Of a stretch of DNA of 64,000 nucleotides, positions 55,044 to 62,116 are shown piece after piece. Position 1 is the stretch's first letter. The number at the start of each line of letters is the position of its first letter. The notes beneath the pieces are model-generated. The model was not told where the DNA came from. It did no database searches and saw nothing but the letters and a program-made list of their open reading frames with translations. Source of the DNA: a virus. Both the position numbers and the translations under genes were made by a program. The stretch is taken from positions 62,001 to 126,000 of the IMG/VR virus record IMGVR_UViG_3300030419_007010. One strand, given 5' to 3'.

Positions 55044-55996
55044 ATAATTTCTTCTACAATCCTCACAAAATCATCAGCATATCTTTCTTGTGTGTAATAT
55101 TGAGCATATTGTAAGCCTTTTTCTACTAGCTTAAGTCTCTCTTCTTCATTATCAATATAAAATGATAACTTTGAAATTATTTCATCGTCAGACATATCCA
55201 TATTAATATCAATAACAAAATCTTTAAACAATAGCTGCTCTTCTCCAGGAATATCTGCTGCTATAGCGCTAGCACACATAGGTATCTCAATATATTTACC
55301 AAATCGAGATTTTGGTTGCCCACTACATGTAACACATATTTTGGCAGAATTTAATGTTTGGGCATATTCAAAACTATTTCTATCTGACGCTGCGTCATGT
55401 AAAAGGCCACCAGGGTGTTGTAAAATCCCGCACCTATACTTTTGTGACATCTTGGGCAAAATGCTAGTCGCCAATCTTATTCTCAACGGATAATGGTCAC
55501 CTAAAATCGATTTAGTGTGGACGGCTCCGGCTAATAAGATATCATATTTCTTTGGAAGCTGGTAATCTTTATAAATCATCTTTTCTGCACAATGTGGAAT
55601 ATTGACAAATTTTATATCTGTACCTTTATATAATTCTTCATACTGTTCCATATCATTAAGATGATGACAAATAACTAATTGTGCGCCGGACTCATCAATT
55701 TCTTTTTTTGTCCACGGTACATCAAACATCTCGTTATAGCGAACACATTTAAGCGGCTTTGCTTTCGAAAACTCTTTTAATTCTAAAGGCTTAAAAGCTA
55801 CAACTATATCCGGTTGTTCATCACCATATATATTATCTATATTCTCCTGCACAGTCTTCGAATCATCATAGTTGGACCAACCCAGGCCGGACCAAGTTAG
55901 TTCTGCCAGTTTACCAATTGCTCGCATACCATGAAATCTAACACGAGACATCTTTGTGTCGTGAGATTTTTTATTACAAAGATAAAGAACTTTCAC
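55040..55996 (-). CDS. Glycosyltransferase-like protein (318 aa), GTG start
   Basis: A 318-residue GT-B-like protein beginning KVLYLCNKKSHDTKMSRVRF. It contains YDILLAGAVHTKSILGDHYPLRI and a C-terminal lobe with SAKICVTCSGQPKSRFGKYI and EIPMCASAIAADIPGEEQL, which resembles the CgeB/glycosyltransferase 92-like or family 1 donor-binding half. Start is GTG at 55996, four bases overlapping the upstream stop (GTGA). No membrane segment. The family assignment is weaker than for its neighbours. Confidence 0.7.
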   Translation of the reverse strand: MKVLYLCNKKSHDTKMSRVRFHGMRAIGKLAELTWSGLGWSNYDDSKTVQENIDNIYGDEQPDIVVAFKPLELKEFSKAKPLKCVRYNEMFDVPWTKKEIDESGAQLVICHHLNDMEQYEELYKGTDIKFVNIPHCAEKMIYKDYQLPKKYDILLAGAVHTKSILGDHYPLRIRLATSILPKMSQKYRCGILQHPGGLLHDAASDRNSFEYAQTLNSAKICVTCSGQPKSRFGKYIEIPMCASAIAADIPGEEQLLFKDFVIDINMDMSDDEIISKLSFYIDNEEERLKLVEKGLQYAQYYTQERYADDFVRIVEEII

Positions 55997-56715
55997 AGAA
56001 ACTTTCTCTTAAGCTGCTCATATAAACATTCTGGATCATATGAAGCATTCTTATCTTGTTCTGCTCGTCTCCACATCTCGTTCCAAAGATGAATACCATA
56101 TACCCCATCGTCAAAATTAAAATTGACTTCAGGATTTAAAAAGATATTCCATAGCGCGCCAGGAATTGGACAAAAAGCAGTGAAGTGTTTTACGAAAGGT
56201 TGTAGCTGGAACGTCTCAACAGATGATTTTACAAGCCTAGGCCCAATCTCTCCCCATACTAGCTTTTCTTTTTCTTTCGACATACAAATATCAAAAGCTC
56301 TTTTTGTTACTGGATTTCCTTTAGGTGCTTTTATAACGCCGGCGTTAATATGCTGGTTCTCTTCTCCAAATGGCATAACTTCTTCAGAGGAAAAAACATA
56401 CGCATCCGGAAAATCAAAGTGCTTCAAACACACCTGATCTGTATCAACCCAATAACCACCCTTCTCATAAAGAAGCTTATATCTAAAATAGTTAGAAAAT
56501 CCAGAATAGCTTTTGTGCTCGCGATAAACAAATATCATATCTCTAGAAAGGATGTCATTACCATCTTTTACTTGTACGCCTTGTGGAACGTTTTTCACAT
56601 CTCCATAAGTATACAAGTGAACTTCGTGCCCGTTCTTCACAAAAGAAGACAAACACAGTTGTTCCATTACAGATAGCTCTTTGCCTATCCAAAGAGATTG
56701 TATAATATTTGACAT
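55993..56715 (-). CDS. Family 32-type glycosyltransferase (DXD sugar-binding)
   Basis: The 240-residue protein carries the classic GT32/capsular-synthesis motif EKGGYWVDTDQVCL (residues 85-98), in which the D-x-D at 91-93 binds metal and nucleotide sugar. It starts IIQSLWIGKELSVMEQ (the W-x-G family start) and has FRYKLLYEKGG. In bacteria such genes usually lie in capsule or O-antigen loci. It overlaps the upstream gene by one base (TAATG) and the downstream one by four (GTGA). Cytoplasmic and soluble. Confidence 0.9.
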   Translation of the reverse strand: MSNIIQSLWIGKELSVMEQLCLSSFVKNGHEVHLYTYGDVKNVPQGVQVKDGNDILSRDMIFVYREHKSYSGFSNYFRYKLLYEKGGYWVDTDQVCLKHFDFPDAYVFSSEEVMPFGEENQHINAGVIKAPKGNPVTKRAFDICMSKEKEKLVWGEIGPRLVKSSVETFQLQPFVKHFTAFCPIPGALWNIFLNPEVNFNFDDGVYGIHLWNEMWRRAEQDKNASYDPECLYEQLKRKFL

Positions 56716-58805
56716 TACCTTACTACTTCACTCCAGAAGCGAGCTGGTACTGCTTTAAGATATTCCTCTGTTACAGACAAATCATCGGTAGCAAACCACT
56801 CTTCATCTTTGTGCTGCACATTATCATTTAAATGAAGCTCACAACCCAGCAGTTTTGCCTCTATAACCATCCTAGGGCAAGTATCTGCTCCAGGGGGCAG
56901 AGAACATAAGCCCTTGGCTCCTGCTAGCATTTGAAGGGTCTCTGCGGGGTTTTTACCATGAATTTTAGTATAATCTAGATTGTTTTCCTTACACCACTCT
57001 TCGGCTTCTGGTGCTCCTTTCACCCAGTTTGGCGATCCGGGAATTAACCAAATATCGTTTTTCTTATCCTTATACTGTTCTCGAAGTTGTTTAATGAAAA
57101 TGAAAAACTCTGGTTCGAAAATAGAAGTCAATCTAATGCAATTATCTTTATTCAAATCTGACATGTTTTCTAGTGTAATTTCCATTTGCTTATCAGACAT
57201 GAAGAAAACCTTATTAGCGTTCTTTAAGAACGTATTTACAGATTTACCATGTTCGGAATCTTTACAATCGCAAGGTGTTCCCTCTAGAGTTTCGTGCAAT
57301 TCCATATTTCTGTATTTACAAAACTTATAATCAAACTCTACTACAAAGTAGTTAATATTTTGCTTTTCAAAAACACTTACTAGCTCTGGATTCATTTGGG
57401 TATTATTACCAAAAATCCAAGTCGCGTCTTTATGGGCTGTTACTAAAGACTCATTTAAATCTTTGCAATTTATCCCGGTATTTAATGCTGGGCATCCTCT
57501 CATTAAAGATCCCAAACTCAATTCTGCTCCTCCCAAAACTTGATTATGGAAGAAGTCGCTAGCAAATATATATTCTAGTTTCTCTGTTACATCTCCTCCG
57601 TAAATTGAGGAGGCCATTTTCTCGTATTGGTTCTCTTCACTAAATGTTTCCAAAATCCAATTTTGCAGCTTCTTTGCCTGTTTTTTAAATCTTCCATGAT
57701 CCTTAAAAACGTCGCGCATCGCAGCTTTACAAGATTTTTCGTCAGGGTAACACCACATAGAGTCTGCTTGAATTACTCCTTCCCAGACAGCTTGCTTTTG
57801 CACCGGCTGTAGTGTGTAATTTATTTTAGAAAAAAGTGGTTTAATTTTTTCTTTTCCTTTTTTACCTTTTACAGGTGCAAACAAGAAATCGCATTGACCG
57901 CTCCACTCCGGAGCAATAACCGGCATACCACTATAAGCTGCTTCAAAAAGAGGAAGACCATAGCCTTCTCCATGGCTAGTAGAAACTATAGCTTTAAGTT
58001 TCGGATTCTTATATAAAGCATGCATTTCTTCGTCAGTCATATTTCCATGAAGAAGATATACCTTACACTTTCTATCAGGATAACTGCTTAAAATATTTTC
58101 TAATTCTTGTTTGCAACTATATCTATCCATTATGTTATTTTTAGATTTATTTGCTTTTATAACAAGACCTACTTCCTCGTCTTTAAATTCTTCAACAAAC
58201 CACTTAATGGTACTATTAAGATTTTTACGTGGGCCCCATTGAGCTACTGTAAGAAAATTAAACTTATAATCTAGTTTTATATCTAATTTTGGCTTTTTCT
58301 CATAAGTTTTAACAGGATACCCAACTGCTTCAATCGGTACGGTACATCTAAAGTCTTTTACTTCTTCTCCTGTTTCATTATTTTTTGCATGATAGCTAGT
58401 CTTTTCAAATACATCTTTTGAGTGGTTAGAAGTAATAACAATTCTATCCATCAGCATGGACTTCTCAACCCATTGTGGAGATATTTTTGTAGTTTCAATA
58501 CCAGCGGTCACACCAACGTTAACGGGAGCTAATTTTTCCCATTCATTTGGTATCGTCACTTGAACGGACATATCATATTGGCCGCCCTGTTGTTGGTGGA
58601 TAATTGTCTTTTTAAGAATTTGATCCATCCAGTCTCTTTCTTCATCTGCTTCGGGAAGCCACCCTGTGTGGCCCCAATTAACAGCAATCAGATAAATATC
58701 AAACTTATCTTCATAAGCTCGGAGGGAGCGCAAAACAAATCTTGTGTGTTCGCCGTAGCCGCTTCTAGTTAGTGCGGGCCCGCGGACTAATACCTTTTTC
58801 CTCAT
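56715..58805 (-). CDS. Tandem glycosyltransferase with two GT-B-like halves (696 aa)
   Basis: Residues 1-410 form a family 4-like GT-B enzyme (start GPALTRSGYGEHTRFVL; donor site near residues 275-300, SHGEGYGLPLFEAAYSGMPV). Residues about 425-696 begin with ASDFFHNQVLGGAELSLGSL and end with KGLCSLPPGADTCPRMVIEA, which reads like a second, divergent GT-B lobe. A fusion could add two sugars in sequence or act as a processive polymerase. The middle Cys-rich segment (GTPCDCKDSEHG) is unusual. AGAGG lies about 5 bases before the ATG; the ends overlap both neighbours by one or four bases. Confidence 0.8.
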   Translation of the reverse strand: MRKKVLVRGPALTRSGYGEHTRFVLRSLRAYEDKFDIYLIAVNWGHTGWLPEADEERDWMDQILKKTIIHQQQGGQYDMSVQVTIPNEWEKLAPVNVGVTAGIETTKISPQWVEKSMLMDRIVITSNHSKDVFEKTSYHAKNNETGEEVKDFRCTVPIEAVGYPVKTYEKKPKLDIKLDYKFNFLTVAQWGPRKNLNSTIKWFVEEFKDEEVGLVIKANKSKNNIMDRYSCKQELENILSSYPDRKCKVYLLHGNMTDEEMHALYKNPKLKAIVSTSHGEGYGLPLFEAAYSGMPVIAPEWSGQCDFLFAPVKGKKGKEKIKPLFSKINYTLQPVQKQAVWEGVIQADSMWCYPDEKSCKAAMRDVFKDHGRFKKQAKKLQNWILETFSEENQYEKMASSIYGGDVTEKLEYIFASDFFHNQVLGGAELSLGSLMRGCPALNTGINCKDLNESLVTAHKDATWIFGNNTQMNPELVSVFEKQNINYFVVEFDYKFCKYRNMELHETLEGTPCDCKDSEHGKSVNTFLKNANKVFFMSDKQMEITLENMSDLNKDNCIRLTSIFEPEFFIFIKQLREQYKDKKNDIWLIPGSPNWVKGAPEAEEWCKENNLDYTKIHGKNPAETLQMLAGAKGLCSLPPGADTCPRMVIEAKLLGCELHLNDNVQHKDEEWFATDDLSVTEEYLKAVPARFWSEVVR

Positions 58806-60064
58806 GATACCTCTATAAGTTCGTATTTTTTATAACCTTTTCTATTTTCCCATGAACCGTACTCTTCATGAATACGGAGCATTAAAGATTCCCAGTTATT
58901 TTTATAATTTTCAAAATTGTAATTGTTTACAACATGTTGTCTGCCAGCAGCGCCAGTTTCTGCGCGCTCTTCAGGAGTCATATTATAAATCTTAAGCATG
59001 GCATCAACTAAATCTTTTCCACTAATTCTATCTTCATAAATCCATGGAATAGGCTGTGAGCCGATAATAGCTTTTGAAGACGGCTCAATCCCAACACCAA
59101 ACCAATTCTCTCCGTCAGTTACCTGCTCTTGCAACCCACCGGTCATATTAACAATAATAGGAGTTTCAGTCGACAAAGCTTCCAAAGTAGCAAGACCAAA
59201 ACCTTCTGCATCAGAAATATTTATAACACAATCGGACGAGTTATAGATAAGAGAAAGAACTTCAGGAGGAACTTTATTCTGCGAGAACATAACTTCTCCA
59301 TTTGTTAAGCCTAGATGTTCAATAATTGCTTGAAGGTCTTGACCGTGCTCATCTTTAACATCTGTATGCATAACAAGACACGCTTTATCATGACCAACTT
59401 CATCCAGGAAGTCTTTAAACCAGAATATTAAACTTCCAGACTGCTTTCTTCGTGCATTTCTATTGTTCCAAAAAAATACGAATCTGTCATCATTAATTTC
59501 AGGCATATTCTCATTCTTAAATTTTTCAATTTCCTCTTCGGATTTCTTTGAAAAAACATCAGTATCTACTGAATGAGGAAGATATAAAGAATCAACGTCC
59601 GGGGCCACGTTCTTTACAATGTCTGCTGTAACTTTTGATATCGCCGCGATTACGTCTGTAGACTCATAGAATGGTCTGTTAAATGTAGGATATGGTTTGT
59701 TATCCCAAACATGATAATAAACCATGGGCATATGGGGTCGAATCTCATCTTCTATATCCCATAACCATCCATAAAATCTAGGATCTGTCATAAACCACAA
59801 AATATCTGGCTTTTCATTACGCATAATGGAGCGGATCATATCTTGTGTTCCATATCCATCAACTGGATAAATAATCCAATCATCCCCCCACTCTTCGGTT
59901 TTTGTTGGGTTATAGTCGTGGTGTTTAACAGCACCGCCGAGACAAGTAAACTTAAACTTGCCTGTCGGTAACAGTGATTCAATCATATATTTTGTTTGTG
60001 TTCCAACACCTGATGGTGATAGAGGGTGGTCACTTAAGACAAGAACCTTGATTTTTTTATCCAT
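58802..60064 (-). CDS. Family 4 glycosyltransferase (420 aa)
   Basis: I place the start at 60064 (MDKKIKVLVLSDHPLSPSGV) because GAGG lies five bases before it; the in-frame ATG at 60085 overlaps the nuclease gene. The family 4 donor motif is ISDAEGFGLATLEALSTETP near residue 285, with an NNRNARRKQSGSLI loop. An acceptor part with GVGTQTKYMIES comes first. It is the first gene of the sugar cluster in the direction of transcription, following the nuclease gene. The C-terminus overlaps the next gene by four bases (ATGA). Confidence 0.9.
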   Translation of the reverse strand: MDKKIKVLVLSDHPLSPSGVGTQTKYMIESLLPTGKFKFTCLGGAVKHHDYNPTKTEEWGDDWIIYPVDGYGTQDMIRSIMRNEKPDILWFMTDPRFYGWLWDIEDEIRPHMPMVYYHVWDNKPYPTFNRPFYESTDVIAAISKVTADIVKNVAPDVDSLYLPHSVDTDVFSKKSEEEIEKFKNENMPEINDDRFVFFWNNRNARRKQSGSLIFWFKDFLDEVGHDKACLVMHTDVKDEHGQDLQAIIEHLGLTNGEVMFSQNKVPPEVLSLIYNSSDCVINISDAEGFGLATLEALSTETPIIVNMTGGLQEQVTDGENWFGVGIEPSSKAIIGSQPIPWIYEDRISGKDLVDAMLKIYNMTPEERAETGAAGRQHVVNNYNFENYKNNWESLMLRIHEEYGSWENRKGYKKYELIEVS

Positions 60065-60069
60065 TTTTT

Positions 60070-60073
60070 CCTC
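60070..60073 (-). promoter_or_regulatory. Shine-Dalgarno GAGG deciding the GT start at 60064
   Basis: The minus strand reads GAGG five bases before ATG at 60064. The upstream in-frame ATG codons (60085, 60079) lie in the nuclease gene and have no comparable site. Confidence 0.65.
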
Positions 60074-60075
60074 AT

Positions 60076-60852
60076 TCATGCGCAATGTTCCGTATTATAG
60101 AACTCGCACATGCCAAATGGAGTTTGGCATGCACTTCGATTCTTAGGGTGAAAATCCTTTTTTATATTATGAAGTGCTTTGTTCAATAAGTTAAGAGCAT
60201 TTTTGGTTTTTTTTGGACCACTGGTCACTCTAAAAATTTCAACATTATCTTTTTTAGCTGTTCTTTTCAACAAAGCAAAATAGGTTTCAATATTTTTTGG
60301 ATCAATATTATGCTTTTGCGCAAAGTAGTTCTTATAGAAAGTTAACTGATACGTTGTCATGGCATCTGACTTTCGTTTTGGTTTCCAACCCCAACTACAA
60401 GTCTTCCAATCTAATATATGGTATTTGCCGTCAGGAGTTTTTACAACTAAATCAATAAATCCTTTAAAATCAAAGTCATTATCAATAGTTTCAAAAAGTT
60501 GCTCTTCTACTGAAACTACTTCGAAATCTCCAAAGAACTCCTTAAGAAACGGGATCGCTAGCGGAGCAAGAATATCTCCTTGTGTTCTCATATCGTTTAC
60601 TAAAGATTTGTTTAGATTCGCGCGAACTTCTTCAGGTAGAGATTTTAGCTCTTCAAGAAATTGTTCTTGAAAATGAGCTTTCTCATCTAGATTTTCGTTA
60701 ATAAGTGCGTTTTCGCACACAGAGTGGATAGCACTTCCGAAAGCAGTATACTCGTTACCTTCGAAGCCTTTGATGCGATCAATATATGATAGTTTATGTT
60801 TGTGGGGGCATTCGTTCCAAATTTTGAATGCAGAATAGGATATGTGAGACAA
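60076..60852 (-). CDS. PD-(D/E)XK nuclease, Cas4/RecB type, with Fe-S cysteines (TTG start)
   Basis: The 258-residue protein has the RecB-family motifs: SAIHSVCENAL (His43), KGFIDLVV with Asp134, LDWKT with Asp148 and Lys150, and the QxxxY motif in TTYQLTFYKN. It also has Cys15 near the N-terminus and Cys242, Cys249 and Cys257 at the end (ACQTPFGMCEFYNTEHC), the spacing of a 4Fe-4S cluster as in Cas4 and AddB. Such enzymes are single-strand or end-processing exonucleases for recombination or DNA repair. Start is TTG at 60852, with AGAGGG four bases upstream; it directly follows the TAA of the 97-residue gene. Confidence 0.87.
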   Translation of the reverse strand: MSHISYSAFKIWNECPHKHKLSYIDRIKGFEGNEYTAFGSAIHSVCENALINENLDEKAHFQEQFLEELKSLPEEVRANLNKSLVNDMRTQGDILAPLAIPFLKEFFGDFEVVSVEEQLFETIDNDFDFKGFIDLVVKTPDGKYHILDWKTCSWGWKPKRKSDAMTTYQLTFYKNYFAQKHNIDPKNIETYFALLKRTAKKDNVEIFRVTSGPKKTKNALNLLNKALHNIKKDFHPKNRSACQTPFGMCEFYNTEHCA

Positions 60853-61146
60853 TTAGCCCTCTTGTTTTTTTGCTGTTTTTGTTTTTCGAGGCTTTTTAGT
60901 AATTTTACTAACCGGTTTTGATTGTTTTACTAATTCAAAAGCCCATGTTCCTATTCTAGCATGATCGGAACCATTATGCAAGACAATTTCTTTAATACAT
61001 TTTCCAAATTTCACACCCTTGTTTTTAAGATATTCTTCAACATGTGTGGTGTGGACTCTCAATTTCCCAGCAGATCCTAATGATTCTATTTTCACATCAA
61101 CTTCTAGTTGATTATTTTTTTCTTTTATATTTACTTTCTCAAACAT
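60853..61146 (-). CDS. Small hypothetical protein with basic C-terminus (97 aa)
   Basis: Not recognised. A 97-residue protein whose first ~75 residues look like a small alpha/beta fold (VDVKIESLGSAGKLRVHTTH, a KNKGVKFGKCIKEIVLHNGSD segment) and whose tail is Lys/Arg-rich (KPVSKITKKPRKTKTAKK). The basic tail suggests nucleic-acid binding; the upstream metallopeptidase and downstream nuclease give no further clue. AGGAGAACAAT precedes the ATG. It overlaps the metallopeptidase gene by eight bases. Possible role: a cofactor of the nuclease that follows directly. Confidence 0.7.
   Translation of the reverse strand: MFEKVNIKEKNNQLEVDVKIESLGSAGKLRVHTTHVEEYLKNKGVKFGKCIKEIVLHNGSDHARIGTWAFELVKQSKPVSKITKKPRKTKTAKKQEG
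60857..60862 (-). promoter_or_regulatory. Shine-Dalgarno AGAGGG for the TTG start at 60852
   Basis: The minus strand reads AGAGGG four bases before TTG at 60852 and inside the last codons of the upstream gene. It supports the rare TTG start of the nuclease gene. Confidence 0.65.
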
Positions 61147-61813
61147 ATTGTTCTCCTAGAGCATTTAACTCATTAATTTTATTATATAATTTAGGACAAG
61201 TTTTGGATAAATACCTTCTGTCACCTAAATAGAACTCTTCAAAACCATTAGCAAAATATTCACGCAAGGAAGTTACTCCATAAGCAGATGAGAATATGCC
61301 TTGTGAAAGAGTATTTAGTTTGGGGTAACCTACATCTTGATACAAATAATTGTCAAATTCTATTGAATAGTCTGTTTCTAAAAAATTATAACCAGAAGTA
61401 TCGATACCATGATTTCTTAAAATTGATTCTAGCTTCTTTCTTTTCATTAAGAACTCTGATTCGACACTATTATCAGCATATATTTCAGCGCCATGTATTT
61501 CTTCTAAAGAATGAGAAATCTCATGAACAATATCATCTATCATATCTGAATTGTCACTTTGTTCATTTGTGAGATACAGAGCGCCATCTTTATACATTGC
61601 ATTTACAGATCTTGCTTGCATTTCTTCAAAATATCCAATATACATTACGTCAATTGCATGGAACATATACCTGGGTAAAAGACTCTCTATTTTTTGAATT
61701 ACCTGTGTCAAATCAACATTTTCAGGCAGAGGATCTTTCTCTACAATATCAACAGAATTGAAAATACTATATTGCTTTGTTGGACTAATGAATTTTGAAA
61801 TTTTATTCGTCAT
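61139..61813 (-). CDS. Anthrax-lethal-factor-like zinc metallopeptidase
   Basis: The 224-residue protein has a zinc-protease motif HEISH (97-101, in DDIVHEISHSLEE). Downstream, the segment TSLREYFANGFEEFY (181-195) matches the ATLF-type pattern, in which Tyr186 and Glu193 keep the seven-residue spacing of the anthrax lethal factor catalytic Tyr728 and zinc ligand Glu735. No signal peptide, so it acts in the cytoplasm, perhaps on a host or phage protein. Its start overlaps the preceding 85-residue gene by 11 bases and has no clear ribosome binding site. Function in phages of such proteases is unknown; a prohead-maturation role is less likely because that family has different motifs. Confidence 0.8.
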   Translation of the reverse strand: MTNKISKFISPTKQYSIFNSVDIVEKDPLPENVDLTQVIQKIESLLPRYMFHAIDVMYIGYFEEMQARSVNAMYKDGALYLTNEQSDNSDMIDDIVHEISHSLEEIHGAEIYADNSVESEFLMKRKKLESILRNHGIDTSGYNFLETDYSIEFDNYLYQDVGYPKLNTLSQGIFSSAYGVTSLREYFANGFEEFYLGDRRYLSKTCPKLYNKINELNALGEQYV

Positions 61814-62060
61814 CTTGTTGATTAGCAGTATTTAAGTGTGTCTGATCACTCAAACCTTGCTCATATCCTCTTACCCAATTCTCTTCCGCAACTGCGATCA
61901 AAAATTCAGGAAATTCGTGAGCCATTACGCTAACAACATTTTCAACAGTAATTTCTCCATTCTCCGGGTCTAGTTTATTACCAATATAATCAACAATTAC
62001 TTCCTTAAGAGAAGTGTCTGTCTCTATTGTTTTATTTAATTCTTCGTTGTGAATATCCAC
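61803..62060 (-). CDS. Small conserved phage protein (85 aa), GTG start
   Basis: The 85-residue acidic protein has EITVENVVSVMAHEFPEFLI and AVAEENWVRGYEQGLSD, a pattern I recall from hypothetical proteins of marine T4-like phages. It has no enzyme motif. The start is GTG at 62060 with a perfect GGAGG six bases upstream (62067-62071), giving a strong signal despite the non-ATG codon. It lies after the 54-base gap that follows the PhoH gene and overlaps the metallopeptidase by 11 bases. Unknown function. Confidence 0.75.
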   Translation of the reverse strand: MDIHNEELNKTIETDTSLKEVIVDYIGNKLDPENGEITVENVVSVMAHEFPEFLIAVAEENWVRGYEQGLSDQTHLNTANQQDDE

Positions 62061-62114
62061 TTTAAACCTCCATATATAGTGTACACAAAAATGCCAATAA
62101 TTTTAATTTAATTA
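62061..62114 (-). promoter_or_regulatory. 54-base gap after PhoH gene: strong RBS and possible promoter
   Basis: In transcription direction the gap holds the AT-only inverted repeat at 62096-62116, the sequence TTGGCA, a GTGTACAC palindrome, TATATATGGAGG and the GTG start. TTGGCA resembles a -35 box, and TATATG lies 15 bases after it, so a weak sigma-70 promoter is possible but not convincing. The GGAGG at 62067-62071 is the clear element. Confidence 0.25.
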
Positions 62115-62116
62115 TT
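62096..62116. repeat. AT-only inverted repeat over the PhoH stop codon
   Basis: A perfect 7-base inverted repeat (AATAATT / AATTATT) with a 7-base spacer overlaps the end of the PhoH gene. As a hairpin it would be weak and has no GC stem or clear poly-U tail, so it is at most a poor terminator. Confidence 0.25.
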
